Assembly: GCA_021790795.1 (NCBI GenBank)
Contig: JAJYFU010000008.1
Location: 1-52,117 of the forward strand
Direction: 5' to 3'
DNA from: Pseudomonadota bacterium
GTDB taxonomy: Bacteria > Pseudomonadota > Gammaproteobacteria > Steroidobacterales > Steroidobacteraceae
Length of the DNA stretch: 52,117 nt
This document shows positions 41,416 through 50,084 of the stretch, piece by piece. The notes beneath the pieces are model-generated. The model had not been told where the DNA came from, made no database searches, and saw only the letters and a program-made list of their open reading frames with translations. Position 1 is the stretch's first letter. Each line of letters begins with the position of its first letter. Position numbers and translations under genes: made by a program.

Positions 41416-42239
41416 GGCACCACGCTGTCCGCGGCATCGGGCCCGCGCCGCGCGCTCGCAAACGCTTCGGTCAGCATTTCCTGCACGACGCGGCGGTGCT
41501 CGATCGGATCGTCGCCGCAGCGGCGCCGCGCGCCGGCGATGCAGTGCTCGAGATCGGCCCGGGGCGCGGGGCGCTCACCGAGCGGCTGCTCGCCGCACCC
41601 GGCCGCAGCCTCGATGCCATCGAGATCGACCGCGATTTGAGTGCATTGCTGCGTGAGCGGTTCGCCGCCGAGCCGCGTTTCACCCTGCACGAGGCCGATG
41701 CGCTGCGCTTCGACTTTGCGGCGCTCGCGCGGCTGCGCGGCCGCCTGCGCGTGCTCGGCAACCTGCCCTATAACATCTCGACCCCGCTGCTGTTTCACGT
41801 GCTCGGGAGCATTGGCGCAATCGCCGATCTGCACGTAATGCTGCAGCGCGAGGTCATCGAGCGCATGGCCGCCGCCCCCGGTGACCCCGCATACGGCCGG
41901 CTGACAGTGATGCTCTTTCCCTGGGTGAGCGTCGAGCGCCTATTCGACGTCGGCCCTGGCGCGTTCCAGCCACCTCCGCGGGTCTGGTCGGCGCTCGCGC
42001 GGCTCACCGTGCGGGTCGAGCCGGCTTTCCCGGTCGATCCGCGCTATGCGCAGATCGTGGCGGCCGCGTTCTCCCACCGGCGCAAGACATTGCGCAACGC
42101 GCTGCGTGGGCTGCTCGATACCGGACAGATCGAGCGCTGCGGCGTCGACCCGGCGGCCCGGCCCGAGACAGTCCCGCCTCACGCGTACAACGCGCTCGCC
42201 GGACTTGCAACTGCTGCCGGAAGTGGAAGATTGAGCTAG
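41412..42239 (+). CDS. rsmA: 16S rRNA (A1518/A1519) dimethyltransferase
   Basis: 275 residues from GTG 41412, overlapping the pdxA stop (GTGA). Starting there gives MRHHAVRGIGPAPRARKRFG; earlier in-frame starts are inside pdxA. Motifs are RKRFGQHFLHD, VLEIGPGRGALTERLL and the catalytic NLPYNIS. It dimethylates two adenines near the 3' end of 16S rRNA (KsgA). Confidence 0.96.
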   Translation: MRHHAVRGIGPAPRARKRFGQHFLHDAAVLDRIVAAAAPRAGDAVLEIGPGRGALTERLLAAPGRSLDAIEIDRDLSALLRERFAAEPRFTLHEADALRFDFAALARLRGRLRVLGNLPYNISTPLLFHVLGSIGAIADLHVMLQREVIERMAAAPGDPAYGRLTVMLFPWVSVERLFDVGPGAFQPPPRVWSALARLTVRVEPAFPVDPRYAQIVAAAFSHRRKTLRNALRGLLDTGQIERCGVDPAARPETVPPHAYNALAGLATAAGSGRLS

Positions 42240-42248
42240 GCTACCGCA

Positions 42249-42710
42249 ATGACGAGCGACTCGTATCGCCGCATTCTTCTGGTCGTCGATCTCAGCGAGG
42301 ACAGCCTGCGGATCGGACAGCGCGCAGTGACGCTCGCCACTCGGCTCGGAGCGGAAATCGAGCTGCTGCACGTGGTGGAGTTCCTGCCCGCCGAACCGAT
42401 GGCCGAGACGCTGGCGACATCGGTGCACATCGAAGACGAATTGCTCGAGCAGGCCCGCGCGCACCTGACGGCGCTGGCCGCCGAGCTCGGTCTCGCGCAG
42501 GCGACCTGCTGGGTGCAGGCCGGCAGCGTCAAGGCCGAAATCGTCCGCGTCGCTCGCAAGCGCCAGGCCGATCTGATCGTGCTCGGCAGCCGTGAGCGCC
42601 ATGGAATGTCCATTCTGGTGAACCTCACCGAGGACACCGTGCTGCACGCCGCGCCGTGTGATGTGCTTGCCGTGCGCGTGAAGCGCTCCGGCTCGCCCGC
42701 GAAGCGCTGA
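42249..42710 (+). CDS. Universal stress protein (UspA family)
   Basis: 153 residues. The fold signature is [14 protein letters not shown] at the N-terminus and [20 protein letters not shown], with [12 protein letters not shown] at the end. The glycine-rich G-x2-G-x9-G-S/T ATP loop is not evident, which suggests a UspA-type, non-ATP-binding member. It sits between rsmA and apaG, which are usually adjacent. Confidence 0.88.
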   Translation: MTSDSYRRILLVVDLSEDSLRIGQRAVTLATRLGAEIELLHVVEFLPAEPMAETLATSVHIEDELLEQARAHLTALAAELGLAQATCWVQAGSVKAEIVRVARKRQADLIVLGSRERHGMSILVNLTEDTVLHAAPCDVLAVRVKRSGSPAKR

Positions 42711-42763
42711 GTCGCGCGCATCGAACATCGCGGCGCGTGGCGCGCCCCGGTAAAATGCCACCC

Positions 42764-43141
42764 ATGAGCGCGCCGCACAAAATCCGCATCGACGTCGAGA
42801 CCAGCTACCTCGGCGAACAGTCCGATCCGCATGAGCAGCGCTATGTGTTCGCCTACACGATCACCATCCGCAACGAAGGCGGACTTTCGGCGACGCTCCT
42901 CACCCGGCACTGGATCATCACCGATGCGAACGGCGCGGTGAAGGAAGTTCGCGGTGACGGCGTGGTCGGCGAGCAACCACGCCTCGAGCCCGGTCAGGGC
43001 TTCCGTTATTCCAGCGGCGCGATTCTCGAGACGCCCGTGGGCACCATGGAAGGCACGTACCAAATGGTCGACGAGCAGGGTCAGCGGTTCGATGCGCCGA
43101 TCCCGCTGTTTCGCCTGGCGATGCCCGGGATTCTCCATTGA
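42764..43141 (+). CDS. apaG: ApaG (DUF525) protein
   Basis: 125 residues from ATG 42764. ApaG hallmarks are [62 protein letters not shown] and the C-terminal [10 protein letters not shown]. It has a fibronectin-III-like fold and an unclear biochemical role; it is usually found with apaH. It overlaps apaH by 4 bases. Confidence 0.95.
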   Translation: MSAPHKIRIDVETSYLGEQSDPHEQRYVFAYTITIRNEGGLSATLLTRHWIITDANGAVKEVRGDGVVGEQPRLEPGQGFRYSSGAILETPVGTMEGTYQMVDEQGQRFDAPIPLFRLAMPGILH

Positions 43142-43956
43142 GCCGTTTCGCCATCGGCGACATCCAGGGCTGCTACGAGGAACTGCGCGCGCTTCTGGAG
43201 CGCGTGCGCTTTTCCGCCGATCGTGACCGGCTCTGGCTCGTCGGCGATCTGGTCAACCGCGGACCGCATTCGCTCGCGGTGCTGCGCTTCGTGCGCGCCC
43301 TCGGGGAAAATGCCGTGACAGTGCTCGGCAACCACGATCTGCATCTGCTCGCAGTGGCTGCGGGCAGCCGCCGCGAGCGACGTTCCGACACGATCGCGGA
43401 CGTTCTCGCCGCCAAGGACCGCGACGGGCTGATCGAATGGCTGACCGAGCGGCCGCTGGCACATCTGGAAGCGGGCGAGCTGATGGTACATGCCGGCGTG
43501 GTGCCCCAATGGAGCGCGCAATCGACGCTTACCCTTGCCGGCGAGGTCGAGTCGGCACTGCGGCACGAGCCGAAACGGCTGTTCGAGCACATGTACGGCG
43601 ATCAGCCGGACCGATGGTCGGCGGATCTGGAGGGTATGGAGCGATTGCGCTTCGTCATCAACGTGCTGACTCGCATGCGCGTGTGCACGCGCGAGGGGCG
43701 CATCAACCTCGCGCTCAAGGGCAAACCGCCGGGCGGCGATTCCCCGTGGCTGCCCTGGTTCGACCTGGACCGCCCGCTGCTGCGGGGGCTGCGTGTCATC
43801 TGCGGCCACTGGTCGGCGATCGGCCTGACGCTGCGGGCGGATGTGGCCGCGCTCGACACCGGCTGCGTCTGGGGCGGCGCGCTGACGGCCCTGGACCTCG
43901 ACACCGGCGTTACCACGGCCGTGCCCTCGCGCGGGTATCAGACCATCGAGACCTGA
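43138..43956 (+). CDS. apaH: Diadenosine tetraphosphatase (symmetrical)
   Basis: 272 residues from TTG 43138, which overlaps the apaG stop (TTGA); this start gives [12 protein letters not shown] right at the first metallophosphatase motif. The others are GDLVNRGP and GNHD, plus VICGHW. It hydrolyses Ap4A to ADP and also removes Np4 caps from RNA. The rare TTG start with overlap suggests low, coupled translation. Confidence 0.95.
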   Translation: MSRFAIGDIQGCYEELRALLERVRFSADRDRLWLVGDLVNRGPHSLAVLRFVRALGENAVTVLGNHDLHLLAVAAGSRRERRSDTIADVLAAKDRDGLIEWLTERPLAHLEAGELMVHAGVVPQWSAQSTLTLAGEVESALRHEPKRLFEHMYGDQPDRWSADLEGMERLRFVINVLTRMRVCTREGRINLALKGKPPGGDSPWLPWFDLDRPLLRGLRVICGHWSAIGLTLRADVAALDTGCVWGGALTALDLDTGVTTAVPSRGYQTIET

Positions 43957-43967
43957 GGAGATCCACC

Positions 43968-44477
43968 ATGGAGGCCCCGCGTGCGCTCAATATCCAACAG
44001 TGGATCGATCAGAACCGTCATCTGTTGAGGCCGCCGGTCGGCAACCGGCGCGTGTTCGCTGACGGGGATTTCATCATCATGGTGGTCGGCGGCCCGAATC
44101 TGCGCCAGGACTACCACGTCGACCCGGGCCAAGAGCTGTTCTACCAGCTGGAAGGCGACATGGTGCTGAAGACGATGCAGGCGGGCCGCTGTATCGATGT
44201 TCCCGTCCGCCAGGGCGAGATGCTCCTGCTGCCGCCCCTGATGCCACACTCGCCGCAGCGTCCCGCCGCGACGGTCGGTCTGGTCATCGAGCGCCGGCGC
44301 CATACCGGAGAGCGCGACGGGTTTCAATGGTATTGCCCGGGCTGCGCCGGTCTGCTGCACGAGGCGTTCATCGAGCTCACCGACATCGAGACACAACTGC
44401 CCCCGGTATTCGAGCGTTTCTACGCCAATCGCGCGGCGCGCACCTGCGGGCATTGCGGCGCCGTGCTCGAGCGCTGA
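43968..44477 (+). CDS. nbaC: 3-hydroxyanthranilate 3,4-dioxygenase
   Basis: 169 residues from ATG 43968, with GGAG 8 bases upstream, 11 bp after apaH. Cupin iron ligands are H50, E56 and H94 (DYHVDPGQELFYQ and PPLMPHSPQRPA). A C-terminal rubredoxin-like pair, C123/C126 and C160/C163, matches the bacterial enzyme. It opens the ring of 3-hydroxyanthranilate in the kynurenine route to quinolinate and NAD. No other kynurenine genes are in the window. Confidence 0.93.
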   Translation: MEAPRALNIQQWIDQNRHLLRPPVGNRRVFADGDFIIMVVGGPNLRQDYHVDPGQELFYQLEGDMVLKTMQAGRCIDVPVRQGEMLLLPPLMPHSPQRPAATVGLVIERRRHTGERDGFQWYCPGCAGLLHEAFIELTDIETQLPPVFERFYANRAARTCGHCGAVLER

Positions 44478-44558
44478 GGACCCCGCGGGCAAAGCTTCCC
44501 CGGCCGCGGAATTTTCCCTACACTCGTCCCGCAGCCGCCGCTGCGGTGGGAGATCGTG

Positions 44559-46322
44559 ATGTCACGCGTCACCGGTGTGCGCTTGCTATTGACCCTGGCT
44601 GCGCTCGCCTGCGTGGGGAGTTCCACGCTGGTGGCGTTCGGATCGCCCCCCGGGGCACATTTCCCGATGCGCCTGCTGCGCTTGCCCAACGGGCTGTACC
44701 GGATTGAGCCACTGCCCCATTCCTCGCTGCCGGCCGGTCTGCGGGCGGGCGATCTCATCCCGATTCGCCGCCTGGAACCCGTCGGTCGCGCCGCAGTCTT
44801 CGCTCAACACGACGTTGCGTCGGGCAGTGTGCTCACATTGCCGATCATTCGTGCCGGTCGACAGCGGGTCGTAGCGGCTCGGGCGATGGTCGACAAGAGC
44901 ACGGCGTTGGAGACCGTGGAATTCCTCGGCTTTCAGACGGTCATGTTCGCGATCGCGATGCTGACCTTGTGGCGCGGGCGGGATTGGGCGGCGTGGGGAC
45001 TGTCGGCGGTGTTTCTGAGTTCGCTGTTCATCGCCGGTCCATTACAACTGCCGATCGGTCTGCACTGGGTATTCTGGCGGCACCAAGCCAGGAACGTGGC
45101 CCACGTCGTGCTGATGTTGCCGGCGCTGTTCGTATTCGCCGATGCACTGGCAGGTGGCAAGCTGCCCGCGCGACTGCGCCGGACGATCCGCATCGGCTTT
45201 GCGCTCGTGATGGTCGTCATGCTGGCCTTCGCCGAAATACACTATGGAGAGCTGGTCGGCTCCGGCGTCGCATGGATGGCCGGCGGATATCGGGCAATCA
45301 TGTTTACGCTGTATGCCATGGCGATTTTTTTACCGCTGCTTCTGCTGCTCGTCGGGCATCGGTTCGCGGCACACGAGGATCGACTGCGCATCCGCTGGGT
45401 GCTGTGGAGCACGGCGCTGATCTTTATCAGCAACGCGCTGCTGATTGGAACGCCCATATCCTGGCACACCGCGCTGACGCAGGTCGTGGTTTTGCTGCAG
45501 GCTTTGGCGCTGCTGGGCTACCTGTACGCCGTGCTGCGCACGCGCCTGATAGACGCCGCTTTCGTCGTCGACCGCGCGCTGGTATTTGGCCTGCTCACCG
45601 CGCTGGTGTTCGGCACGTTCTCCATCCTCGAGCTGGCGCTGCATCAGTTTGCCGTCAGCGACCGGGTGGGCTGGGCACTGCAGGCGCTCGCCGCGCTCAT
45701 ACTGGCCATCGTGCTGAGCCCGCTGCACAAGCGCCTGGAGAGTTGGATCGAGCAGGCGTTCTTCCGCAGTCAGCGGCTCGCGCTCCTGGGCCTCGAGCGC
45801 CTCACGCGGGAGTGCCCGTTCGTGGAGCGCGAAGCGCGTCTGCTGGAGCTGGTCATCGAACGGCTCGAGCCCCAGTGCGCCCGGCTCGCGATCTACGAGC
45901 GTGCCGGGAGCGGTTATCGCCGCCGGGCCGCGAGCGACGAATCCTGGCCTGCCGTGATCGACGCAGACGATCCGGCATTCGTGGCACTGCGCGCGGAGCA
46001 CCAGCCGGTGGCGCTCGCGGCACTGACCAGTCGTATCGGCGCCGAGGGACTGGCGCTGCCGATGGCCGTCGCGGAGTCTCTGCTCGGCGCGCTCGTGTGC
46101 CAACCGCGCGACGGCGAGCAATTCGCGCCCGAGGTGCGCGCGGGGTTCACCAACGTCGCGCATCATCTCGGCATGGCCCTCATGGCATTGCGGCATCGCG
46201 ACCACGCGCGACTGGTGGCGGACGTGGCCGCCGGACGGATCGACCCGGACGCCGCCCGGCGCCGCGCCATCGCCCTGGTGGAAAACGATCCGGTGCCGGC
46301 GAGCCTCGCGATCCCCCCCTGA
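44559..46322 (+). CDS. PDZ-like/multi-pass membrane/GAF protein without output domain
   Basis: 587 residues from ATG 44559, with GGGAG 6 bases upstream. It starts with a signal-like helix. Residues ~35-110 look PDZ-like (LPNGLYRIEPL, then LPAGLRAGDLIPIRRLEP). About eight TM segments follow to ~390, including a segment (VDRALVFGLLTALVFGTFSILE) like that preceding GAF domains in some membrane histidine kinases. The C-terminal ~400-560 is GAF-like (RLTRECPFVEREARLLELVI, GLALPMAVAESLLGALVCQP). No histidine kinase, GGDEF or EAL motifs are present. Possibly a sensor acting through partners; function unassigned. Confidence 0.6.
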   Translation: MSRVTGVRLLLTLAALACVGSSTLVAFGSPPGAHFPMRLLRLPNGLYRIEPLPHSSLPAGLRAGDLIPIRRLEPVGRAAVFAQHDVASGSVLTLPIIRAGRQRVVAARAMVDKSTALETVEFLGFQTVMFAIAMLTLWRGRDWAAWGLSAVFLSSLFIAGPLQLPIGLHWVFWRHQARNVAHVVLMLPALFVFADALAGGKLPARLRRTIRIGFALVMVVMLAFAEIHYGELVGSGVAWMAGGYRAIMFTLYAMAIFLPLLLLLVGHRFAAHEDRLRIRWVLWSTALIFISNALLIGTPISWHTALTQVVVLLQALALLGYLYAVLRTRLIDAAFVVDRALVFGLLTALVFGTFSILELALHQFAVSDRVGWALQALAALILAIVLSPLHKRLESWIEQAFFRSQRLALLGLERLTRECPFVEREARLLELVIERLEPQCARLAIYERAGSGYRRRAASDESWPAVIDADDPAFVALRAEHQPVALAALTSRIGAEGLALPMAVAESLLGALVCQPRDGEQFAPEVRAGFTNVAHHLGMALMALRHRDHARLVADVAAGRIDPDAARRRAIALVENDPVPASLAIPP

Positions 46323-46344
46323 GCGACGCTCGAGCGCGGCGGGC

Positions 46345-46878
46345 TCAGCGCCGTTGCGGCGCCCCGGCCTCACCGGCCGGGGCGGCCTCGGGTATGCCGA
46401 TCCGGTGCGTCGACTTGACTTCCTCCATCACGAAATAGCTGTGCGTCTGCTGCACGCCGCGGATGCCGGCGATGGTTTCCCCGAGCAACCGGCGATAGCG
46501 CTCCATGTCCTTGACGCGCACCTTGAGCAGGTAATCGAATCCCCCGGCGACCATGTGGCATTCCATGATCTCGTCCTGGGTGGCCACCATTTCCTTGAAG
46601 CGCTCGAATGCCTCCGGCGTGGTGCGGTCGAGCGTCACCTCCACGTACACCAGCAGGCCGAGACCCAGGCGTCGCGCATTCAGGCGCGCGAAGTACCCGG
46701 TGATGAAGCCCGCGGCCTCGAGGCGGCGTATGCGCTCGAGCGTCGGGGTGACGGTGAGATTCACCTCGCGGGCAAGCTGGGAAACGGGCAGACGGCCATC
46801 CTGCTGCAGCCGCAGCAGCAGCTTTCGATCGATGCGATCCAGCGATCCGGCTCCGGAAATTTCTTTTTTTCGCCTCAT
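46345..46878 (-). CDS. Lrp/AsnC-family transcriptional regulator (likely proline catabolism)
   Basis: 177 residues. The N-terminal helix-turn-helix has LDRIDRKLLLRLQQDGRLPVS and LTVTPTLERIRRLEAAGFI. The C-terminal ligand-binding RAM domain has GLLVYVEVTLDRTTPEAFERF, then VAGGFDYLLKVRVKDMERYR. It faces putA across 98 bp. In several proteobacteria an Lrp-type PutR/BkdR protein activates putA in response to proline, and that role is inferred here. The start could be one or two codons different. Confidence 0.85.
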   Translation of the reverse strand: MRRKKEISGAGSLDRIDRKLLLRLQQDGRLPVSQLAREVNLTVTPTLERIRRLEAAGFITGYFARLNARRLGLGLLVYVEVTLDRTTPEAFERFKEMVATQDEIMECHMVAGGFDYLLKVRVKDMERYRRLLGETIAGIRGVQQTHSYFVMEEVKSTHRIGIPEAAPAGEAGAPQRR

Positions 46879-46976
46879 ATATAGGTAAATATACTGCTAT
46901 TGACGTAAAAATATGAAACTATTCTCTACATCTATCGCTAACATAAGCATATCTTACTAATTTAGTGGCGCGTTAG
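46879..46976. promoter_or_regulatory. AT-rich lrp-putA intergenic control region
   Basis: The region is strongly AT-rich compared with both flanks. It has a TTGACG hexamer (46900-46905) on the plus strand, but no good -10 at 17 bp (TATTCT is only 14 bp away), and a perfect 11-bp palindrome ACTAATTTAGT (46956-46966) 10 bases before the putA ATG. AT-rich, bendable DNA with such palindromes suits Lrp-type binding. Confidence 0.4.
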
Positions 46977-49900
46977 ATGACCTCGATGCCGGCTCAGCGG
47001 GTCTTTCCCCAGGATCCCGATGAGCTTCACTCCTTGCGCGAGCGCATCCGCGAGGCGACGTTGCGCCCCGAAGCGCCGGCTGTCGCCGAGCTGCGCGAGA
47101 CGCTGCTCGGCGTACAGGCACCGTTGCAGGCCGCGCGCGCTCAAGCCATCGACTGGATTCACGCGGCGCGCGCGCACGCCCGGCCCGGTTCGCGGGTCGA
47201 GTCGCTGCTGGCGCAATTCAGCCTGGACAGCGCCGAGGGCAAGGCCTTGATGAGTCTGGCCGAGGCGCTGCTGCGCACGCCGGACACCCTGAGCGCCGAC
47301 CGCCTGATCGCCGAGCGGCTCGCTGGACTGCGCGCCGGAGGGCCCGGCGCGAGCCTTCAGGTGCGCCTCGGTCTGACCCTGCTGCGCGCCGCCGCGCGAC
47401 TGATGCCGGATACGCGCACGTTGCTCGGCGAATCCTCCACGCGCCGGCATCCGCTTGCGCCGCCCACGCGCCGGATCATGCGCCGGGCCATGCGGCTGAT
47501 GGGCCATGCGTTCATCGTCGGGGAATCCATCGAAGCCGCGCTGGCGCGAGGAGCGAGGCAGACGGAGCTCGCCCTGTGCTCGTTCGACATGCTCGGCGAA
47601 GGGGCTCGAACCGAGGAAGACGCCCGGCGATACTTCGAGGCCTATCGCGACGCCATCGAGACCCTCGGCCGCCAGCCGGCCGGTCCCGTGCACACGCGGT
47701 CCGGCATCTCGGTCAAGCTCTCGGCTCTCGAGCCGCGTTATCAACTCCCGCAGCGCCCGAGGGTTCTCGAGCGCCTGATCCCCAAGGCCGTCGAGCTGGC
47801 CCGCTGCGCCTGCCGCGCCGGCATCCCGCTCACCGTCGATGCGGAGGAGGCCGACCGGCTCGACCTGTCGCTCGATGTCATCGAGGCGCTGGCGCATGAT
47901 GCGCAGACGCGCGGGTGGGAGGGGCTCGGGCTCGCGGTGCAGGCCTACGGGCGGCGCGCACCGCGGGTCATCGAATGGACGGCCGCGCTGGCACGCAAGA
48001 CGGGCCGGCGCATGAGCGTTCGCCTGGTCAAGGGCGCCTATTGGGACAGCGAAATCAAGCGCGCCCAGGAGCGGGGCCTGATGAGCTTCCCGGTGTACAC
48101 CGCCAAGGCGGTGACGGATGCGAGCTATGTGGTGTGCGTGCAGCGGTTGTTCGCCGCCGGAAACGTCCTCTATCCGCAGTTCGCCACCCATAACGCGCTC
48201 ACCATTGCTTCCGTGGCGGCGCTTGCGCCGCGCGGCGCGCGCTACGAGTTTCAGCGGCTGCACGGCATGGGTCAGGCTCTGTACGCCGTGGTGCGCGCCG
48301 CGCGGCCCGGGCTGCCGCCCGTGCGCGTGTATGCGCCCGTGGGCACGCATGAGGACCTGCTGCCGTACCTGGTTCGGCGACTGCTCGAAAACGGCGCCAA
48401 CACATCGTTCGTACATCACTTCCTCGACAAACACATTCCCGTGGAGCAGGTCGTGGGACAGGTCATTCCGGACAACATCGAGCCGCCGCACGGCGTGCGC
48501 GAGCCGCCGCATCTATACGGCACACGCGCCAACTCCCGAGGCGTGGATCTCGGCAACCCGGCCGAGATCGCGGCGCTCCTGGCGGATCTCGGCGCGGCGC
48601 GCGGCCGCCACCGGCCCGGCGGGCCGATCCTTGCCGGCGCCACCGGCGCACCAGCCGACACGCCGGTCGTCTCGCCGACCACCGGCGAGACCGTGGGCCT
48701 CAGCCGTGACGCCGACGAAGCGGAGATCCTCACGGCACTGGAAGCCGCGGACCGGGCCCAACCGGCCTGGGATCGGCAGCCGGCCGCGCAGCGCGCCGCC
48801 ATTCTGGAGCACGCCGCGGCGCTGCTCGAGCAGCGCCGCGGCGCGTTCGTCGACCTGCTGGTGCGGGAAGCCGGCAAAACGCTCCCGGACGCCCTTGCCG
48901 AGGTACGTGAGGCGGCGGATTTCTGCCGCTACTACGCCGAGCAGGGCCGTTCGCTGTTCGGCACCGCCCAGCGCCTGCCCGGCCCGGTCGGCGAGCGCAA
49001 CGAGCTCTGGCTGCAGGGACGCGGCGTGTTTGCCTGCATCAGCCCCTGGAACTTCCCGCTGGCCATCTTCTGCGGCCAGATCACCGCCGCGCTGATGGCC
49101 GGCAACACCGTGCTTGCCAAGCCGGCCCCCGCGACACCCCTCATCGCCCACGCCATGATCGCTCTGCTGCACGAGGCCGGCATTCCGCGCATGGCGCTGC
49201 AGCTGACTCCGGCGGAGGGTCCTTTGTTCGGGCGGATCGCCCTCGCCCACCCGGCAATCGCCGGTGTAGCCTTCACCGGCTCGACAGCCACCGCGGCAAC
49301 CATCAACCGTACGCTGGCGGGACGCGACGGGCCCATCGTGCCGCTGATTGCCGAGACCGGCGGCGTCAACGCGATGATCGTCGATGCCACGGCGCTGCCC
49401 GAGCAGGTGGTCGACGACGTGATCACCTCAGCCTTCACCAGCGCCGGGCAACGTTGCTCGGCACTGAGGCTGCTGTACGTGCAGGAGGAGATCGCCGGGC
49501 GGGTGATCGAGATGCTGATCGGCGCAATGCGCTGCCTGACGATCGGCGATCCCCAGGACCCGGCCACCGACATCGGACCGGTGATCAGCGGCGAAGCCCA
49601 CGCGAAGCTCACCCGCCATGCCCAGCGCATGCGCCGCGAGGCGAAACTCCTGTATGCCTGCCCGACCGATCATTGCCCTCCCAACGGACACTTCTTCGGC
49701 CCGCATCTGTTCGAGCTGGCCGCTCTCGATCAGCTCAAGACCGAGGAGTTCGGCCCCATCCTGCACGTCGCCCGCTACCGCGCCGAGCAGCTGCCGCGGG
49801 TACTGGAGGCGATCCGCGCCACCGGCTTCGGTCTGACGCTCGGCGTACACAGCCGGATCGAGTCGCTGGCCGAGCACGTGTTCCGTGCCCTGCCGATCGG

Positions 49901-50084
49901 CAACACCTACGTCAACCGGAATATGATCGGCGCCGTGGTCGGCGTCCAGCCCTTCGGCGGCCAGGGACTGTCCGGCACCGGACCGAAAGCCGGCGGTCCG
50001 CACTACCTGCAGCGCTTCGCCACCGAGCGCACGCTCACCATCAACACCGCGGCCATCGGCGGCACGGTCGAGTTGTTGGCTTAG
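46977..50084 (+). CDS. putA: Bifunctional proline dehydrogenase / L-glutamate-gamma-semialdehyde dehydrogenase
   Basis: 1035 residues from ATG 46977 (another ATG at 46986). The PRODH barrel spans ~150-450, with [41 protein letters not shown] and FATHNALT. The aldehyde dehydrogenase spans ~540-1030, with [41 protein letters not shown] (Glu) and catalytic C827 in AGQRCSAL. The N-terminal RHH DNA-binding domain of E. coli PutA (1320 residues) is absent, so it should not self-regulate; the divergent Lrp-type gene fits that. It oxidises proline to glutamate. Confidence 0.96.
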   Translation: MTSMPAQRVFPQDPDELHSLRERIREATLRPEAPAVAELRETLLGVQAPLQAARAQAIDWIHAARAHARPGSRVESLLAQFSLDSAEGKALMSLAEALLRTPDTLSADRLIAERLAGLRAGGPGASLQVRLGLTLLRAAARLMPDTRTLLGESSTRRHPLAPPTRRIMRRAMRLMGHAFIVGESIEAALARGARQTELALCSFDMLGEGARTEEDARRYFEAYRDAIETLGRQPAGPVHTRSGISVKLSALEPRYQLPQRPRVLERLIPKAVELARCACRAGIPLTVDAEEADRLDLSLDVIEALAHDAQTRGWEGLGLAVQAYGRRAPRVIEWTAALARKTGRRMSVRLVKGAYWDSEIKRAQERGLMSFPVYTAKAVTDASYVVCVQRLFAAGNVLYPQFATHNALTIASVAALAPRGARYEFQRLHGMGQALYAVVRAARPGLPPVRVYAPVGTHEDLLPYLVRRLLENGANTSFVHHFLDKHIPVEQVVGQVIPDNIEPPHGVREPPHLYGTRANSRGVDLGNPAEIAALLADLGAARGRHRPGGPILAGATGAPADTPVVSPTTGETVGLSRDADEAEILTALEAADRAQPAWDRQPAAQRAAILEHAAALLEQRRGAFVDLLVREAGKTLPDALAEVREAADFCRYYAEQGRSLFGTAQRLPGPVGERNELWLQGRGVFACISPWNFPLAIFCGQITAALMAGNTVLAKPAPATPLIAHAMIALLHEAGIPRMALQLTPAEGPLFGRIALAHPAIAGVAFTGSTATAATINRTLAGRDGPIVPLIAETGGVNAMIVDATALPEQVVDDVITSAFTSAGQRCSALRLLYVQEEIAGRVIEMLIGAMRCLTIGDPQDPATDIGPVISGEAHAKLTRHAQRMRREAKLLYACPTDHCPPNGHFFGPHLFELAALDQLKTEEFGPILHVARYRAEQLPRVLEAIRATGFGLTLGVHSRIESLAEHVFRALPIGNTYVNRNMIGAVVGVQPFGGQGLSGTGPKAGGPHYLQRFATERTLTINTAAIGGTVELLA

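Noticed and set aside
46962-48512. 516-codon minus-strand frame over putA
   Set aside because: Antisense shadow of a clear PutA.
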